DNA of 63,905 bases from Alphaproteobacteria bacterium 65-37 (GTDB lineage: Bacteria > Pseudomonadota > Alphaproteobacteria > Reyranellales > Reyranellaceae): positions 1 to 63,905 of the forward strand of contig MKRV01000301.1 of NCBI GenBank assembly GCA_001897995.1, given 5' to 3'. A program made the position numbers and the translations under genes. Below the pieces are notes generated by a model. That model was not told the DNA's origin and ran no database searches. It saw only the letters and a list, made by a program, of their open reading frames with translations. Shown piece after piece: positions 8,965 to 17,303 of this stretch (its first letter is position 1; each line of letters starts with the position of its first letter).

Positions 8965-10455
8965 GTGACGGCGCCTGCAGCCGACGACGATAGAGCGACG
9001 TCCGAGGGGCTGACGCCCGAGCAAGCCGTCGAACGGCTGGAGCAGCTCCACGGTGCGGCGAGCACGGCGTTGCGCGAGGCGCTGGCGCGCTTCACCGAAA
9101 CCGGCGCCGTACCGACGGACGAGGAGCGGGCGCGCTTCCGCTACCCCGAACTTCGGGTCGACTGGCAGCCGGACGGCGCCGTGCGCTTCACCCGGCGGGC
9201 CTGGGCGAAGTTCCAGGCGCCCGGCCTCTACTCGACCACGATCACCCAGCCGACGTTCTTCCGACAGTACCTGCTGGAACAGCTGCGTCCCCTGGCTCAC
9301 GAGTTCGGGGCGCGGATCGATGTCGGCCTCAGCGCGCAGGAAATCCCGTATCCGTTCGTCACCGAGGAAGGCGATGAGTTCGTGCATGGCGAACTGTCGG
9401 TGGCCGCGCTGGCACGCCACTTTCCGACGGCCGTTCTGGCCGATGTCGGCGACGAGATCGTCGACGGGCTGTGGGAGCCGAAGGAAGGCCAGCCGCGCCC
9501 GCTCGCGCTGTTCGACGCGGTCCGTATCGACTATTCGCTGCGCCGCCTGATCCACTACACGGGCAGCGACTGGCGCATGATCCAGCCCTGGATCCTGTTC
9601 ACCAACTATCAGCGCTATGTCGACCGCTTCCTCGACTGGGCCGTCGAGGAGCTGAGGCGGCCGGACGGTCCCTACATGGCGCTGGTCCTGCCGGGCGAGG
9701 TCACGGTTCGGCGCGGCGACACGCCGGAGGCCGCCGAAGCGGCCATCGCGGCCGCACCCTGGCATCGCTTCCAGATGCCGGCCTACAGCCTGCTGCGGTC
9801 CGACGGCAAGGGCGGCATCACCCTGGTGAATATCGGCGTCGGACCGTCCAACGCCAAGAACGCGACCGATCATCTCGCGGTGCTGCGGCCGCATTGCTGG
9901 CTGATGATCGGCCATTGCGGCGGGTTGCGGCAGTCGCAGACCATCGGCGACTACGTCCTGGCGCACGGCTATATGCGCCGCGACCGTATCCTCGACGACC
10001 TGGTGCCACCGGAAGTGCCGGTGCCGGCTCTGGCCGAAGTGCAGGTGGCGCTGCAGACCGCGGCGGAGCGAGTGACCGGCGAGCGCGGCGATGCGCTCAA
10101 GCGGCGGCTGCGCACGGGCACGGTGGTGAGCTACGACGATCGGAACTGGGAGTTGCGCTGGTCGCAGGAGCGGCGGCGCATCAACCACGGCCGCGCCATC
10201 GCCGTCGACATGGAAAGCGCCACGCTCGCCACCCAGGGCTATCGACTGCGCGTGCCCTACGGAACCTTGCTGTGCGTCTCCGACAAGCCGCTGCACGGCG
10301 AGATCAAGCTGCCGGGCGCGGCGACGCTCTTCTACCAGCGTGCCGTCGGCGAGCACCTGCATATCGGCCTGGAAACGATCGACCTGCTGCGCAGCGAGAT
10401 CGGCTCGCTGCACTCGCGCAAGCTGCGCTCTTTCGACGAGCCGCCGTTCCGATAA
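8965..10455 (+). CDS. amn: AMP nucleosidase
   Basis: A 496-residue enzyme that hydrolyses AMP to adenine and ribose 5-phosphate, adjusting the adenylate pool. An N-terminal AMN-specific domain (residues 1-190) precedes the phosphorylase/nucleosidase domain with NIGVGPSNAKNATDHLAVLRP replaced here by shorter landmarks: IGVGPSNAKN near 294, MIGHCGGLR near 315, and AIAVDMESATLATQGYR near 412 holding the Met-Glu-Ser ribose-binding motif. The start is GTG at 8965, ten bases after the second EipB gene, so it may share that transcript. Length and motif order match the family well. Confidence 0.93.
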   Translation: MTAPAADDDRATSEGLTPEQAVERLEQLHGAASTALREALARFTETGAVPTDEERARFRYPELRVDWQPDGAVRFTRRAWAKFQAPGLYSTTITQPTFFRQYLLEQLRPLAHEFGARIDVGLSAQEIPYPFVTEEGDEFVHGELSVAALARHFPTAVLADVGDEIVDGLWEPKEGQPRPLALFDAVRIDYSLRRLIHYTGSDWRMIQPWILFTNYQRYVDRFLDWAVEELRRPDGPYMALVLPGEVTVRRGDTPEAAEAAIAAAPWHRFQMPAYSLLRSDGKGGITLVNIGVGPSNAKNATDHLAVLRPHCWLMIGHCGGLRQSQTIGDYVLAHGYMRRDRILDDLVPPEVPVPALAEVQVALQTAAERVTGERGDALKRRLRTGTVVSYDDRNWELRWSQERRRINHGRAIAVDMESATLATQGYRLRVPYGTLLCVSDKPLHGEIKLPGAATLFYQRAVGEHLHIGLETIDLLRSEIGSLHSRKLRSFDEPPFR

Positions 10456-10493
10456 GAGTCACGCGGGCCAAGAGACCGGCCGGCTGGCTCGAA

Positions 10494-11399
10494 TCAGACG
10501 GGCCACAACCACGCGGCGCCGCGCACACCGCTCGAATCGCCATGCTTGGGCGGCACCAGGCGGGTGGCGATGCTGTCGCGCTCGGAAAAGACGTAGTCTT
10601 TCCACAGTTCCGGGACCCGGCGATAGAGCGCACTCATCTTCGACAGGCCGCCGCCCAGGACGATGACGTGCGGGTCGATCAGGTTCACGACGTTGGCGAG
10701 CGCCCGCGCCAGCCGATCGCAATAGGTTTCGAAACATTGCGCCGCGACGCGATCGCCTTGTGTCGCCGCGTCGGCGATATCGGTGGCCTTGAGTTCCCGG
10801 CCGGCGATACGGGCAAACTGCGACTGGAAAGCCGGCCCGCTGAGCCAGGCCTCGACACAGCTGCGGCGACCGCAGTAGCAGGCCGGTCCCGGCCGCTCGT
10901 CGTCACGTGGGAGCGGGAGCGCGTTGTGGCCCCATTCGCCGCCGATCGCCTGCGCGCCGACCAGCGGCCGGCCGTCGATCACGATACCACCGCCGACGCC
11001 GGTGCCCAGGATGACGCCGAACACGATAGGCGCGCCGGCGCCTGCACCGTCGGCTGCCTCCGAGACGGCAAAGCAATTGGCGTCATTGGACAGCCGCACC
11101 TCGTCGCGCCCCAGGGCGCGCCGCAGGTCGAGGTCGAGGGGGCGGCCATTCAGCCGAGTCGAGTTGGCGTTCTTGATCAGGCCGGACGCTGGCGAGATCG
11201 CGCCGGGATGTCCCACGCCGACACGGCAACGCGCACCGGCCTTGGCTTCGAGATCTCGCACGACTGCGACAACGGCCTGCACCGTGGCCTCGTAGCTCTC
11301 GCCCGGTGTCGCTACGCGCAGCCGCGCACGTTCCGATCCACCGTCGTCGAGAACGATGCCTTCGATCTTGGTGCCGCCGAGGTCAATGCCGATGCGCAT
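10494..11399 (-). CDS. ROK-family sugar kinase (fructokinase/N-acetylhexosamine kinase type)
   Basis: A 301-residue ATP-dependent sugar kinase. The ATP phosphate loop is MRIGIDLGGTKIEGIVLDD at the N-terminus. The catalytic Asp lies in LSNDANCFAVSE, and the zinc-binding ROK motif is complete: GGEWGHNALP (His) followed by CYCGRRSCVEAWLSG with three Cys. ILGTGVGGGIVIDG and VIVLGGGLSKM are the other nucleotide-binding strands. The arrangement resembles Mak fructokinase and NagK; the substrate cannot be fixed from sequence. It is divergent from the MFS gene at 11649, which could carry a related substrate, but the 250-bp spacer gives no proof. Confidence 0.9.
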   Translation of the reverse strand: MRIGIDLGGTKIEGIVLDDGGSERARLRVATPGESYEATVQAVVAVVRDLEAKAGARCRVGVGHPGAISPASGLIKNANSTRLNGRPLDLDLRRALGRDEVRLSNDANCFAVSEAADGAGAGAPIVFGVILGTGVGGGIVIDGRPLVGAQAIGGEWGHNALPLPRDDERPGPACYCGRRSCVEAWLSGPAFQSQFARIAGRELKATDIADAATQGDRVAAQCFETYCDRLARALANVVNLIDPHVIVLGGGLSKMSALYRRVPELWKDYVFSERDSIATRLVPPKHGDSSGVRGAAWLWPV

Positions 11400-11541
11400 G
11401 AAGTCTCCCGATCACATCTCAGAGAAAGCGGGCGCGTATGTCTATCCCGTTCCCGTGCTCAACTTTGTCGAACGTTTTGACGAGGTGTTTGGTTCCGGAC
11501 GTGTGCGTGGACAGGCAGCCACCTTGCAGAGCGAGATCGAT

Positions 11542-11582
11542 ATGCCGTTCTCTCGACCGTTGCATGCCCGAGAGAACGGCAT
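11542..11582. promoter_or_regulatory. Perfect 14-bp inverted repeat between ROK kinase and MFS gene
   Basis: ATGCCGTTCTCTCG (11542-11555) and CGAGAGAACGGCAT (11569-11582) are perfect complements around a 13-base spacer. It sits in the divergent spacer, 67 bp ahead of the MFS start. No U-tract follows on either strand. It could be an operator, a transcribed leader hairpin or a dispersed repeat; the sequence alone does not decide. Confidence 0.5.
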
Positions 11583-11648
11583 TTCATGCACGCCGCGTTC
11601 GCTCTAAAGTCGTCGGCTGAGAAGCATGGCGATGGGACTGGCGGCACT

Positions 11649-12881
11649 ATGACGAAGGGCGGAGCAGGGGGATCGTGGCGACGGCGCCCGTCGACCATCC
11701 TGTGGATGCTCTCCGTCGGGCAACTCGTCTCCTGGGGCCTGGTCTACTACACCTTCCCGCTGTTCATCGCGCCGATGGAGCAGGAACTGGGCTGGACACG
11801 CAGCTCGATGTTCGGCGCCTTGTCGGCCGGCCTGCTGACGGCAGGCTTGTGCTCGATCCCGGTGGGAGCCTGGATCGACCGCGGTCATGGACGTCTGCTG
11901 ATGACGGGTGGGTCGCTGCTGGCGGCGATCTTGCTGGTCGTCTGGTCGCGGGTCGAGTCGCTGCCGGTGTTCTATGCCCTGTGGATCGGGCTCGGCGCCT
12001 GCCAGGCCGTCATCCTCTACGAGCCGGCATTCGCCGTGATCACGCGCGTCTATGGCCCGCGCTACAAACAGGCGATCCTGCTGATCACCTTTCTCGGCGG
12101 GTTGGCCAGCACCTTCGGCATTCCCTTCGCGCAGTTCCTGATCGAGCGCATCGGCTGGCGGCCGGCGCTCGAGGTGATGGCCGGTGTCAATCTCGCCGTC
12201 GCCTTCCTGATCCACTGGCTGTTCGTGCCGGGACCGCACGAGAAGCCTGTGCCGATCGCGGAGCCTCGGCCGCAGACGGATGGCACGGCGAAGAAGAGCC
12301 CCCTCGCGGCCGCCGTGCGCGTGCCGGCCTTCTGGGGACTGGTCGTGGCCTTCGCCGGGTACGGCCTCGCCTTTTCGGCGATGAGCTTCCATCTCATTCC
12401 ACTGCTCGACGAGCGCGGTGTGCCGATCGGGGTCGTGATGGCGATCGTCGCACTGATCGGGCCCATGCAGGTGGTGGGACGGGTGCTGCTGATGGTGGGA
12501 CAGCGCCACGTCACCACCATTCAGCTCGGCGCCGGCATCTACTTCGCCTTTCCCATCTCCATGGCGATGCTGGCGACGGGTATCAGCGACGTCTACGGAT
12601 TGATCCTGTTCGCCATCATCTATGGCGTCGCCAATGGCCTTCTCACCATCCTGCGCGGCATGGCGGTGCCGGAGTTCATCGGCCCCGAAGGCTATGGCAT
12701 CGTCTCGGGGGCGCTGACCTTGCCGACCAACGTCATGCGCGCGGCGGGGCCGTTGCTGGCGTCGCTCGCCTGGGGCGCCTTCGGCGGCTATACGCCGGTT
12801 CTCTGGGGCCTGGCCGTCATCATGCTGATCGCGGCTGCCGGCTTTGCGGCGGCGGCCGTCCTGTCGAAACGGCCGCGCTGA
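11649..12881 (+). CDS. Major facilitator superfamily transporter
   Basis: A 410-residue inner-membrane carrier with about 12 hydrophobic segments in two halves separated by a hydrophilic loop near residues 195-220. The first helix begins at LWMLSVGQLVSWGLVYYTF. The loop between helices 2 and 3 holds a degenerate MFS motif A (GAWIDRGHGRLL). The type resembles the MFS proteins near oxalate/formate or monocarboxylate carriers, but substrate is unknown. I chose the ATG at 11649 (MTKGGAGGSW); the frame is open to 11586 but that part would reach into the palindrome. No clear partner gene follows. Confidence 0.82.
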   Translation: MTKGGAGGSWRRRPSTILWMLSVGQLVSWGLVYYTFPLFIAPMEQELGWTRSSMFGALSAGLLTAGLCSIPVGAWIDRGHGRLLMTGGSLLAAILLVVWSRVESLPVFYALWIGLGACQAVILYEPAFAVITRVYGPRYKQAILLITFLGGLASTFGIPFAQFLIERIGWRPALEVMAGVNLAVAFLIHWLFVPGPHEKPVPIAEPRPQTDGTAKKSPLAAAVRVPAFWGLVVAFAGYGLAFSAMSFHLIPLLDERGVPIGVVMAIVALIGPMQVVGRVLLMVGQRHVTTIQLGAGIYFAFPISMAMLATGISDVYGLILFAIIYGVANGLLTILRGMAVPEFIGPEGYGIVSGALTLPTNVMRAAGPLLASLAWGAFGGYTPVLWGLAVIMLIAAAGFAAAAVLSKRPR

Positions 12882-12973
12882 AAAGGCACGCTGAGCGGGG
12901 CGTGCTGCACGCTTTCGCCACAATCGCAGACCAAATGCACTGTCGATCACGAAGAAAAGCAGGGTGAGGCGGC

Positions 12974-13702
12974 ATGTTCGATGCGAAGCGTTTGCTGGAT
13001 CAGTTCGTCGGTGGCCCGGGTAATCAGGGCGGCGGTCAAGGCGGGAGCGGTGGCGGCGGCGATTTCCTGCGCGGCGCCGGCGGCGGAGCGCTGGCCGGGG
13101 GCCTGGCGGCTATCCTTCTCGGTACCAAGACCGGGCGCAAGCTGGGCGGCGAGGCGCTGAAGTTCGGCGGCATGGCGGCCGTCGGTGCGCTTGCCTACAA
13201 GGCCTACCGCGACTGGCAGGCCGGCAAGCAAGCGGCACCGGCGACGGCCGCGCCTCAGCCGCAATCGCAGCAGCCGACGCCGGTGCCGATGCTGCCGGCT
13301 CCCAGCGGCACGCCGTTCAATCCCACCAATCCTGCCGAGCAGCAGACGCTCGCGCGCCATCTGCTGCGCGCGATGATTGCGGCGGCCAAGGCCGACGGCC
13401 ATGTCGACGCCCAGGAGCAGGCGCGCATCTTCGCCGAGATGGACAAGCTGCCGCTTTCGTCCGAGGACAAGGTCTTCGTCATGGACGAGTTGCGCGCCAA
13501 GCTCGACATCGATGCCGTCGCCGGTGCCGCTTCGACGCCCGAGGAGGCAGCCGAGATCTATACGGCCTCTTTGCTCGCGATCGACGTCGACAATGCCGCC
13601 GAGCGCGGCTACCTCGGCATGCTCGCAGCTCGCCTCAAGCTCGACGATGCGCTGGTGGCACATCTGCAGCAGAGCGTCGCCACCGCAGCCGCTCAGCGAT
13701 AG
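12974..13702 (+). CDS. DUF533 / TerB-like inner-membrane-associated protein (YebE type)
   Basis: A 242-residue protein of unknown role. It begins with MFDAKRLLDQFVG, then a Gly-rich stretch (residues 14-30), then a glycine-zipper-like hydrophobic segment (GALAGGLAAILLGTKTGRKLGG). A Pro/Gln/Ala-rich linker (residues 85-120) leads to an all-helical TerB-like domain that starts at LARHLLRAMIAAAKADGHVD and runs to the end. This domain order is that of YebE/DUF533. The ATG at 12974 follows GAGGCGGC at acceptable spacing. It stands alone, 93 bp after the MFS gene. Confidence 0.85.
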   Translation: MFDAKRLLDQFVGGPGNQGGGQGGSGGGGDFLRGAGGGALAGGLAAILLGTKTGRKLGGEALKFGGMAAVGALAYKAYRDWQAGKQAAPATAAPQPQSQQPTPVPMLPAPSGTPFNPTNPAEQQTLARHLLRAMIAAAKADGHVDAQEQARIFAEMDKLPLSSEDKVFVMDELRAKLDIDAVAGAASTPEEAAEIYTASLLAIDVDNAAERGYLGMLAARLKLDDALVAHLQQSVATAAAQR

Positions 13703-13885
13703 TCAGCGTCGGTCGTCTTCATCGGCAGTCAGACACGCATGTCGCGAGGTGCGTCATCCGGGTGACGCGAGAAACTTGCCCGATTGGCGATTTTCCCGTC
13801 GTTATTTGCGATCGACGGGTTGATCGCGTCACTGATCGTCCCAGCTAAACAGAAGCGGCAGGCCGACGAACCAACGTCATCCCGA

Positions 13886-13899
13886 CCACCTCGAGGTGG
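13886..13899. repeat. 14-bp perfect palindrome upstream of the 98-aa gene
   Basis: CCACCTCGAGGTGG at 13886-13899 is a perfect palindrome, 52 bp before the ATG at 13951. It is a possible operator for the small gene that follows. The rest of 13703-13950 shows only a weak hairpin at 13751-13768 and no gene. Confidence 0.35.
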
Positions 13900-13950
13900 G
13901 AGGCCTCCGTGGACGATGCGTGACCGCAACTCAATCGGGAGAAGTGCGCG

Positions 13951-14247
13951 ATGAAGATGAACACCACACAGATCGAGCAGACCCTGCGCCAGCTGGATGC
14001 GCAGGCGATTCCGGCGGAACATCCGGCAATATTGCAGCTCGAACGCCTGTTCGGCGAGCATACCTACTTCCTCGATCGCAATGGCCTCAGCATCGTCGAA
14101 CCCGTCGCTGCCGAGCAGCCGGACGGACACATGGGAGTCGTCGTGGTCCTCGCCAACTGGACGGACGGGGCCGAGACGTCGCTGCAACCTCATGCGCCCG
14201 AAGCAACCGATCGCATCATCGATCTCGGCAGGGATCGCAGCCACTGA
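13951..14247 (+). CDS. Small hypothetical protein (98 aa)
   Basis: A 98-residue acidic protein that I do not recognise. It starts MKMNTTQIEQTLRQLDAQ, is predicted helical at first, then has a mixed beta segment (HMGVVVVLANW near residues 60-70) and ends in a polar tail. There is no signal peptide or membrane segment. A convincing ribosome binding site (GGGAGAAG) lies 7 bases before the ATG, and codon use with GC-rich third positions fits its neighbours, so it is probably real. The next gene begins 140 bp downstream. Confidence 0.6.
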   Translation: MKMNTTQIEQTLRQLDAQAIPAEHPAILQLERLFGEHTYFLDRNGLSIVEPVAAEQPDGHMGVVVVLANWTDGAETSLQPHAPEATDRIIDLGRDRSH

Positions 14248-14387
14248 GACGAGAGATCGTGGACGGTCGGACTGCGTTCGCTTGCGTGCGGCGCACCGCT
14301 CATGGGAATGGCCGGTCAAGACGGCGGATCGGGGAACCTTCTGCGTCGCTCCTTGTTGGCCTGCAGGGAAAAACAAGGAGCTACGCC

Positions 14388-14783
14388 ATGAAGAAGTCGA
14401 TCGCCGCTACCTGCGCCACTGCTCTTGCCGCCATCAGCCTCCTGATCATGCCGGCCGCACACGGACAGCAGCAATCTCAGTCTCCGTCGTCGCCGAGCAT
14501 GCCTGGTCGGCCGACGGCTCCGACGACGACGAGCATTCCTGACAGCAAGCTCGACGCAACGGCCAAGGCCGTGAAGAAGATCTCGTCCGTCAAGGACAGC
14601 TACGATCAGAAACTGGCTCAAGCGCCTGCTGCGGAGAAGAACAGGCTGGCGGATGAGGCCGACGCGGCGGCCAAGAAGGCCATCACCGAGCAGGGGCTCT
14701 CGGTCGAGGAATACACGACGATCCTCGAAGTCGCGCAGAGCGACACCACGGTGCGGGACAAGTTGATCCAGCGCTTGAAGTAG
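14388..14783 (+). CDS. DUF4168-family exported protein
   Basis: A 131-residue secreted or periplasmic protein. A signal peptide (MKKSIAATCATALAAISLLI, then PAAHGQQ) is followed by a Ser/Pro/Thr-rich linker and a helical DUF4168 domain: KLDATAKAVKKISSVKDSYDQ near residues 52-72 shortened here to its start, and GLSVEEYTTILEVAQSD near 104-120. The ATG at 14388 has AAGGAG seven bases upstream. DUF4168 proteins have no settled function. The frame is open upstream to 13896 but that region overlaps the 98-aa gene and lacks a start with a binding site. Confidence 0.82.
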   Translation: MKKSIAATCATALAAISLLIMPAAHGQQQSQSPSSPSMPGRPTAPTTTSIPDSKLDATAKAVKKISSVKDSYDQKLAQAPAAEKNRLADEADAAAKKAITEQGLSVEEYTTILEVAQSDTTVRDKLIQRLK

Positions 14784-14806
14784 CCTGCAGCGGAGTACGG
14801 CGATGC

Positions 14807-14835
14807 GGTCCGGGCGTCCTTGAGGCGCCCGGACC
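14807..14835. terminator. Bidirectional hairpin between convergent genes
   Basis: GGTCCGGGCG (14807-14816) and CGCCCGGACC (14826-14835) form a perfect 10-bp stem with a 9-base loop between the DUF4168 gene and the convergent LLM oxidoreductase gene. No strong U-tract follows on either strand, so termination is inferred mainly from position. Confidence 0.55.
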
Positions 14836-14865
14836 AAGTCGTGCGCAACAGCAGCGCAGCGATCG

Positions 14866-15972
14866 TTACTCGGCGGCCAGCTTCGCGGCCTTGGGCTTGA
14901 GATGCTGCACCTTGGGCAACACTTCCTTGGCCAGGAGTTCCAGCGAGTGGCGCCAGGCCTTCGGGTTCTCGAGATAGTCGAAGCCGAAGACCAGGAGCTG
15001 ACCGAAGCCGCCGACCTCGTGGTAGATTTTCTCGATCTTCTCGGCGACCGTGCGCGGCGAACCGACGATCCAGTTGTGCTTGGCGCAGTATTCCGGCGTG
15101 ACGTCGGAGTCGGCCGTGCTCTGGTCGTGCTTCAGGTACTCGAAGAAGCCGAACTGTGCGAGCAGCGGCAGGAAGTATTCGCGCATCATGCGGCCCATGT
15201 GCGAGCCGACCGACAGACGCATCGCCTCTTCGTCGGTGTCGGCGACGAAGACCTCGCGGACCATGCGCCACTGGCCGCGATCGGGCGTGCGGCCGGACTT
15301 GGCGGCACCGATCTCGACCGACTCCCAGTGGCTGCTGACATAGGCGGGGTTGAGGTTGAGGCTCATCGGCAGGTAGCCTTTTTCGCCGGCGAGCTTCAGC
15401 GTGTCGGAGCCCTTGCTGAGGCCGGCGACGCCGATCGGCGGATGCGGGCTCTGCAGCGGCTTGATGTGCGGCTTCAGGAACCCGAACATCGTGTCGGGCT
15501 TTGTGACGTGCCAGTACTTGCCCTTGAAGTCGAAGGGCTCGGGCGATGACCAGAGCTTCAGGATGATGTCGAGCGCCTCACGCGTCATCTCGCGGTTCTG
15601 GCCCGACATGCCGTCGACATTGAACATCGCCCAGTCGCTGGGCAGGCCCGATGCGGCGACGCCGAAGTTGAGACGACCGCCCGAAATGTGATCGAGCATG
15701 GCGACGCGATTGGCGAGCTCGGCCGGGTGGTGATAGGGCAGCAGGAAGCCGCCGGGACCCAGGCGGATGTTCTTGGTCTGCATCAGACCCTGCGCCACGA
15801 GGAGATCGGGTGAGGGGTGCGGTTCCCAGGGGGCGGTGTGATGCTCGCCGACCCAGCATTCACTGTAGCCCAACTCGTCGAGCCAACGGATCACCTGAAG
15901 ATCCCATTCATGGCCGTCCTTCAAAGGCCGCTCCGGTGGATGAGACGGCATGGTGAAGTATCCGAGCTGCAT
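14866..15972 (-). CDS. LLM-class flavin-dependent monooxygenase (bacterial luciferase-like)
   Basis: A 368-residue TIM-barrel enzyme that would use reduced FMN and oxygen on an organic substrate. It begins MQLGYFTMPSHPPERPLK; landmarks are YSECWVGEHHTAPWEPHP near residue 40 (the His pair common in this family), LGPGGFLLPYHHPAELA, and RLNFGVAASGLPSDW. The C-terminus is charged (LKPKAAKLAAE). The ATG at 15972 follows GGAGGAAG. It diverges from an isochorismatase-fold gene with only 69 bp between starts, so the two probably share control. The RutA/RutB pyrimidine pathway pairs the same two folds, but substrate here is unknown. A flavin reductase is not adjacent. Confidence 0.88.
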   Translation of the reverse strand: MQLGYFTMPSHPPERPLKDGHEWDLQVIRWLDELGYSECWVGEHHTAPWEPHPSPDLLVAQGLMQTKNIRLGPGGFLLPYHHPAELANRVAMLDHISGGRLNFGVAASGLPSDWAMFNVDGMSGQNREMTREALDIILKLWSSPEPFDFKGKYWHVTKPDTMFGFLKPHIKPLQSPHPPIGVAGLSKGSDTLKLAGEKGYLPMSLNLNPAYVSSHWESVEIGAAKSGRTPDRGQWRMVREVFVADTDEEAMRLSVGSHMGRMMREYFLPLLAQFGFFEYLKHDQSTADSDVTPEYCAKHNWIVGSPRTVAEKIEKIYHEVGGFGQLLVFGFDYLENPKAWRHSLELLAKEVLPKVQHLKPKAAKLAAE

Positions 15973-16041
15973 CGCTTCCTCCTGCTTTATTGTTCGATAG
16001 TCGACTACCATCGCGCGGCGAGCGCAAGGGTGTGGTGATGC

Positions 16042-16590
16042 ATGGCTGATGATGTCCTGATCCTGATCGACCAGCAGAAGGCGATGGAACACCCGGTCTG
16101 GGGACCGCGCAACAATCCGCAAGCGGAAGCCAATATCGGGCGCCTGCTCGACGCATGGCGTCGCCGACGGGCGCCGATCGTGCATGTGAAGCACGATTCA
16201 ACCGAGCCGCATTCACCGTTCCGGCCCGGGCAGGAGGGGAACGACTTTCTGCCGGCCACCGCGCCGCTGGCCGGTGAAATCGTCGTGGCCAAGACGGTTC
16301 ATAGCGCCTTGATCGGCACCGGCCTGGCGGCCCGCCTCGAGCAGATGGGGCACCCCTCATTGGTCGTCTGCGGCGTGCTGCTCGCCAATTCAGTCGAGGC
16401 GACGGTGCGTGTCGCCGCGAACATGGGTTTCACGGTGCGATTGCCGGCCGATGCCTGCTGGTCGTGCGACAAGCGCGACCTCACCGGCCGGCTGTGGCCG
16501 GCGGAGGACGTGCATCAACTTACCTTGGCGCTGCTCGACGGCGAGTACGCGCAGGTGACGACGACCGACGCCGTGTTGGCGTCCCTTTAG
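16042..16590 (+). CDS. Isochorismatase-fold hydrolase lacking the nucleophilic Cys
   Basis: A 182-residue protein of the cysteine hydrolase/isochorismatase superfamily. The catalytic Asp is Asp10 (LILIDQQ) and the catalytic Lys is Lys84 (VVAKTVHSAL). The family segment usually read GVxTNxCVxxT is GVLLANSVEATVR, so Ser117 stands where the nucleophilic Cys should be. True isochorismatases such as PhzD also lack a nucleophile, so it may be an active non-cysteine hydrolase rather than a dead one. ATG at 16042; the stop overlaps the convergent TetR gene by 4 bp. The complete Cys-type paralogue in the window is at 37431-37970. Confidence 0.83.
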   Translation: MADDVLILIDQQKAMEHPVWGPRNNPQAEANIGRLLDAWRRRRAPIVHVKHDSTEPHSPFRPGQEGNDFLPATAPLAGEIVVAKTVHSALIGTGLAARLEQMGHPSLVVCGVLLANSVEATVRVAANMGFTVRLPADACWSCDKRDLTGRLWPAEDVHQLTLALLDGEYAQVTTTDAVLASL

Positions 16591-17219
16591 GGAGCGTTCA
16601 GCACCAGCACCGCGTCGGCTGCCGTCTCGGCACGCCGCTTGATTTCCGCCGAGGTCGGCGGCCGCGCCACGCCGAGCATGAGGCGCAGAAGAAGGTCGCC
16701 GGTCAGCAGGGAATAGAACTGGCCCCCCATGGCGTCCGGGTTGCCGTTGCCCAGCAGGCCGCCGGCCTGCGCGCGCGTGAACAAGTCGGCCATGGCGCGC
16801 CGATTGGGTTCGCGGCCGGCTGTTTCCAGCACGTCGCCGATGTCGCTCGACCGTCCGGCCTCGGCGACGGCGAGGCGGTTGATGGCGATCACCGCGGGCG
16901 TCGTCAGTTCGCTGAGCACGGAGATGCCGTAGCGGGTCAATGCGGCAGCAAGGGCGCCACGATCAGGGATCTCCGCCGTCTGGAGCGGCACCTGCATGCG
17001 GGCCGAGGTCGCGGCTATCAGCGAGCGCAGGATACCGGCCTTGCTGCCGAACTCGGCATAGAGCTCGCGCTTGGAGACCTTGGCGCGGGTGGCGATCTCC
17101 AGGGTGCTGGCGCCACTGTAGCCGCGCTCCATGAGCACCGCGAAGGCGGCCTGCAGGATAGCGCTGCGCCGGGCGGGGGATCCATCGACCGACGAGAGGG
17201 TTGGGTTCGGTTTCGGCAC
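16587..17219 (-). CDS. TetR-family transcriptional regulator
   Basis: A 210-residue repressor type. The N-terminal helix-turn-helix runs from RRSAILQAAFAVLMERGYSG through STLEIATRAKVSKRELYAEF (about residues 15-60), a classic TetR recognition unit. The ligand domain is divergent and ends ETAADAVLVLNAP. I chose GTG at 17219 (MPKPNPTL); a TTG at 17243 in the same frame would place the start inside the operator. It is divergent from the Rieske gene across an 84-bp spacer filled with repeated GGTAC half sites, so it most likely controls itself and that gene. Confidence 0.85.
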   Translation of the reverse strand: MPKPNPTLSSVDGSPARRSAILQAAFAVLMERGYSGASTLEIATRAKVSKRELYAEFGSKAGILRSLIAATSARMQVPLQTAEIPDRGALAAALTRYGISVLSELTTPAVIAINRLAVAEAGRSSDIGDVLETAGREPNRRAMADLFTRAQAGGLLGNGNPDAMGGQFYSLLTGDLLLRLMLGVARPPTSAEIKRRAETAADAVLVLNAP

Positions 17220-17233
17220 GGTGATCTCTTGAC

Positions 17234-17262
17234 ATGGTACCAATCGGTACCGTAGCGTTCAA
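17234..17262 (-). promoter_or_regulatory. Probable promoter of the TetR gene
   Basis: Read on the minus strand, TTGAAC (17262-17257) and TACCAT (17239-17234) are separated by 17 bp. The -10 box overlaps the first GGTACC operator unit, so repressor binding there would block polymerase. Confidence 0.45.
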
Positions 17263-17283
17263 GCATTGGTACTTGATGGTACC
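17236..17283. promoter_or_regulatory. Four-unit GGTAC operator array
   Basis: GGTACC occurs at 17236, 17246 and 17278, and GGTACT at 17268. The units form two pairs, 10 bp apart within each pair and 32 bp between pairs, which is one and about three helical turns. Units 1 and 4 extend to the palindromes TGGTACCA and ATGGTACCAT. The array lies exactly between the divergent TetR and Rieske genes and is the obvious TetR binding region. Confidence 0.7.
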
Positions 17284-17303
17284 ATCGAACTCAGGAGGCA
17301 TCC

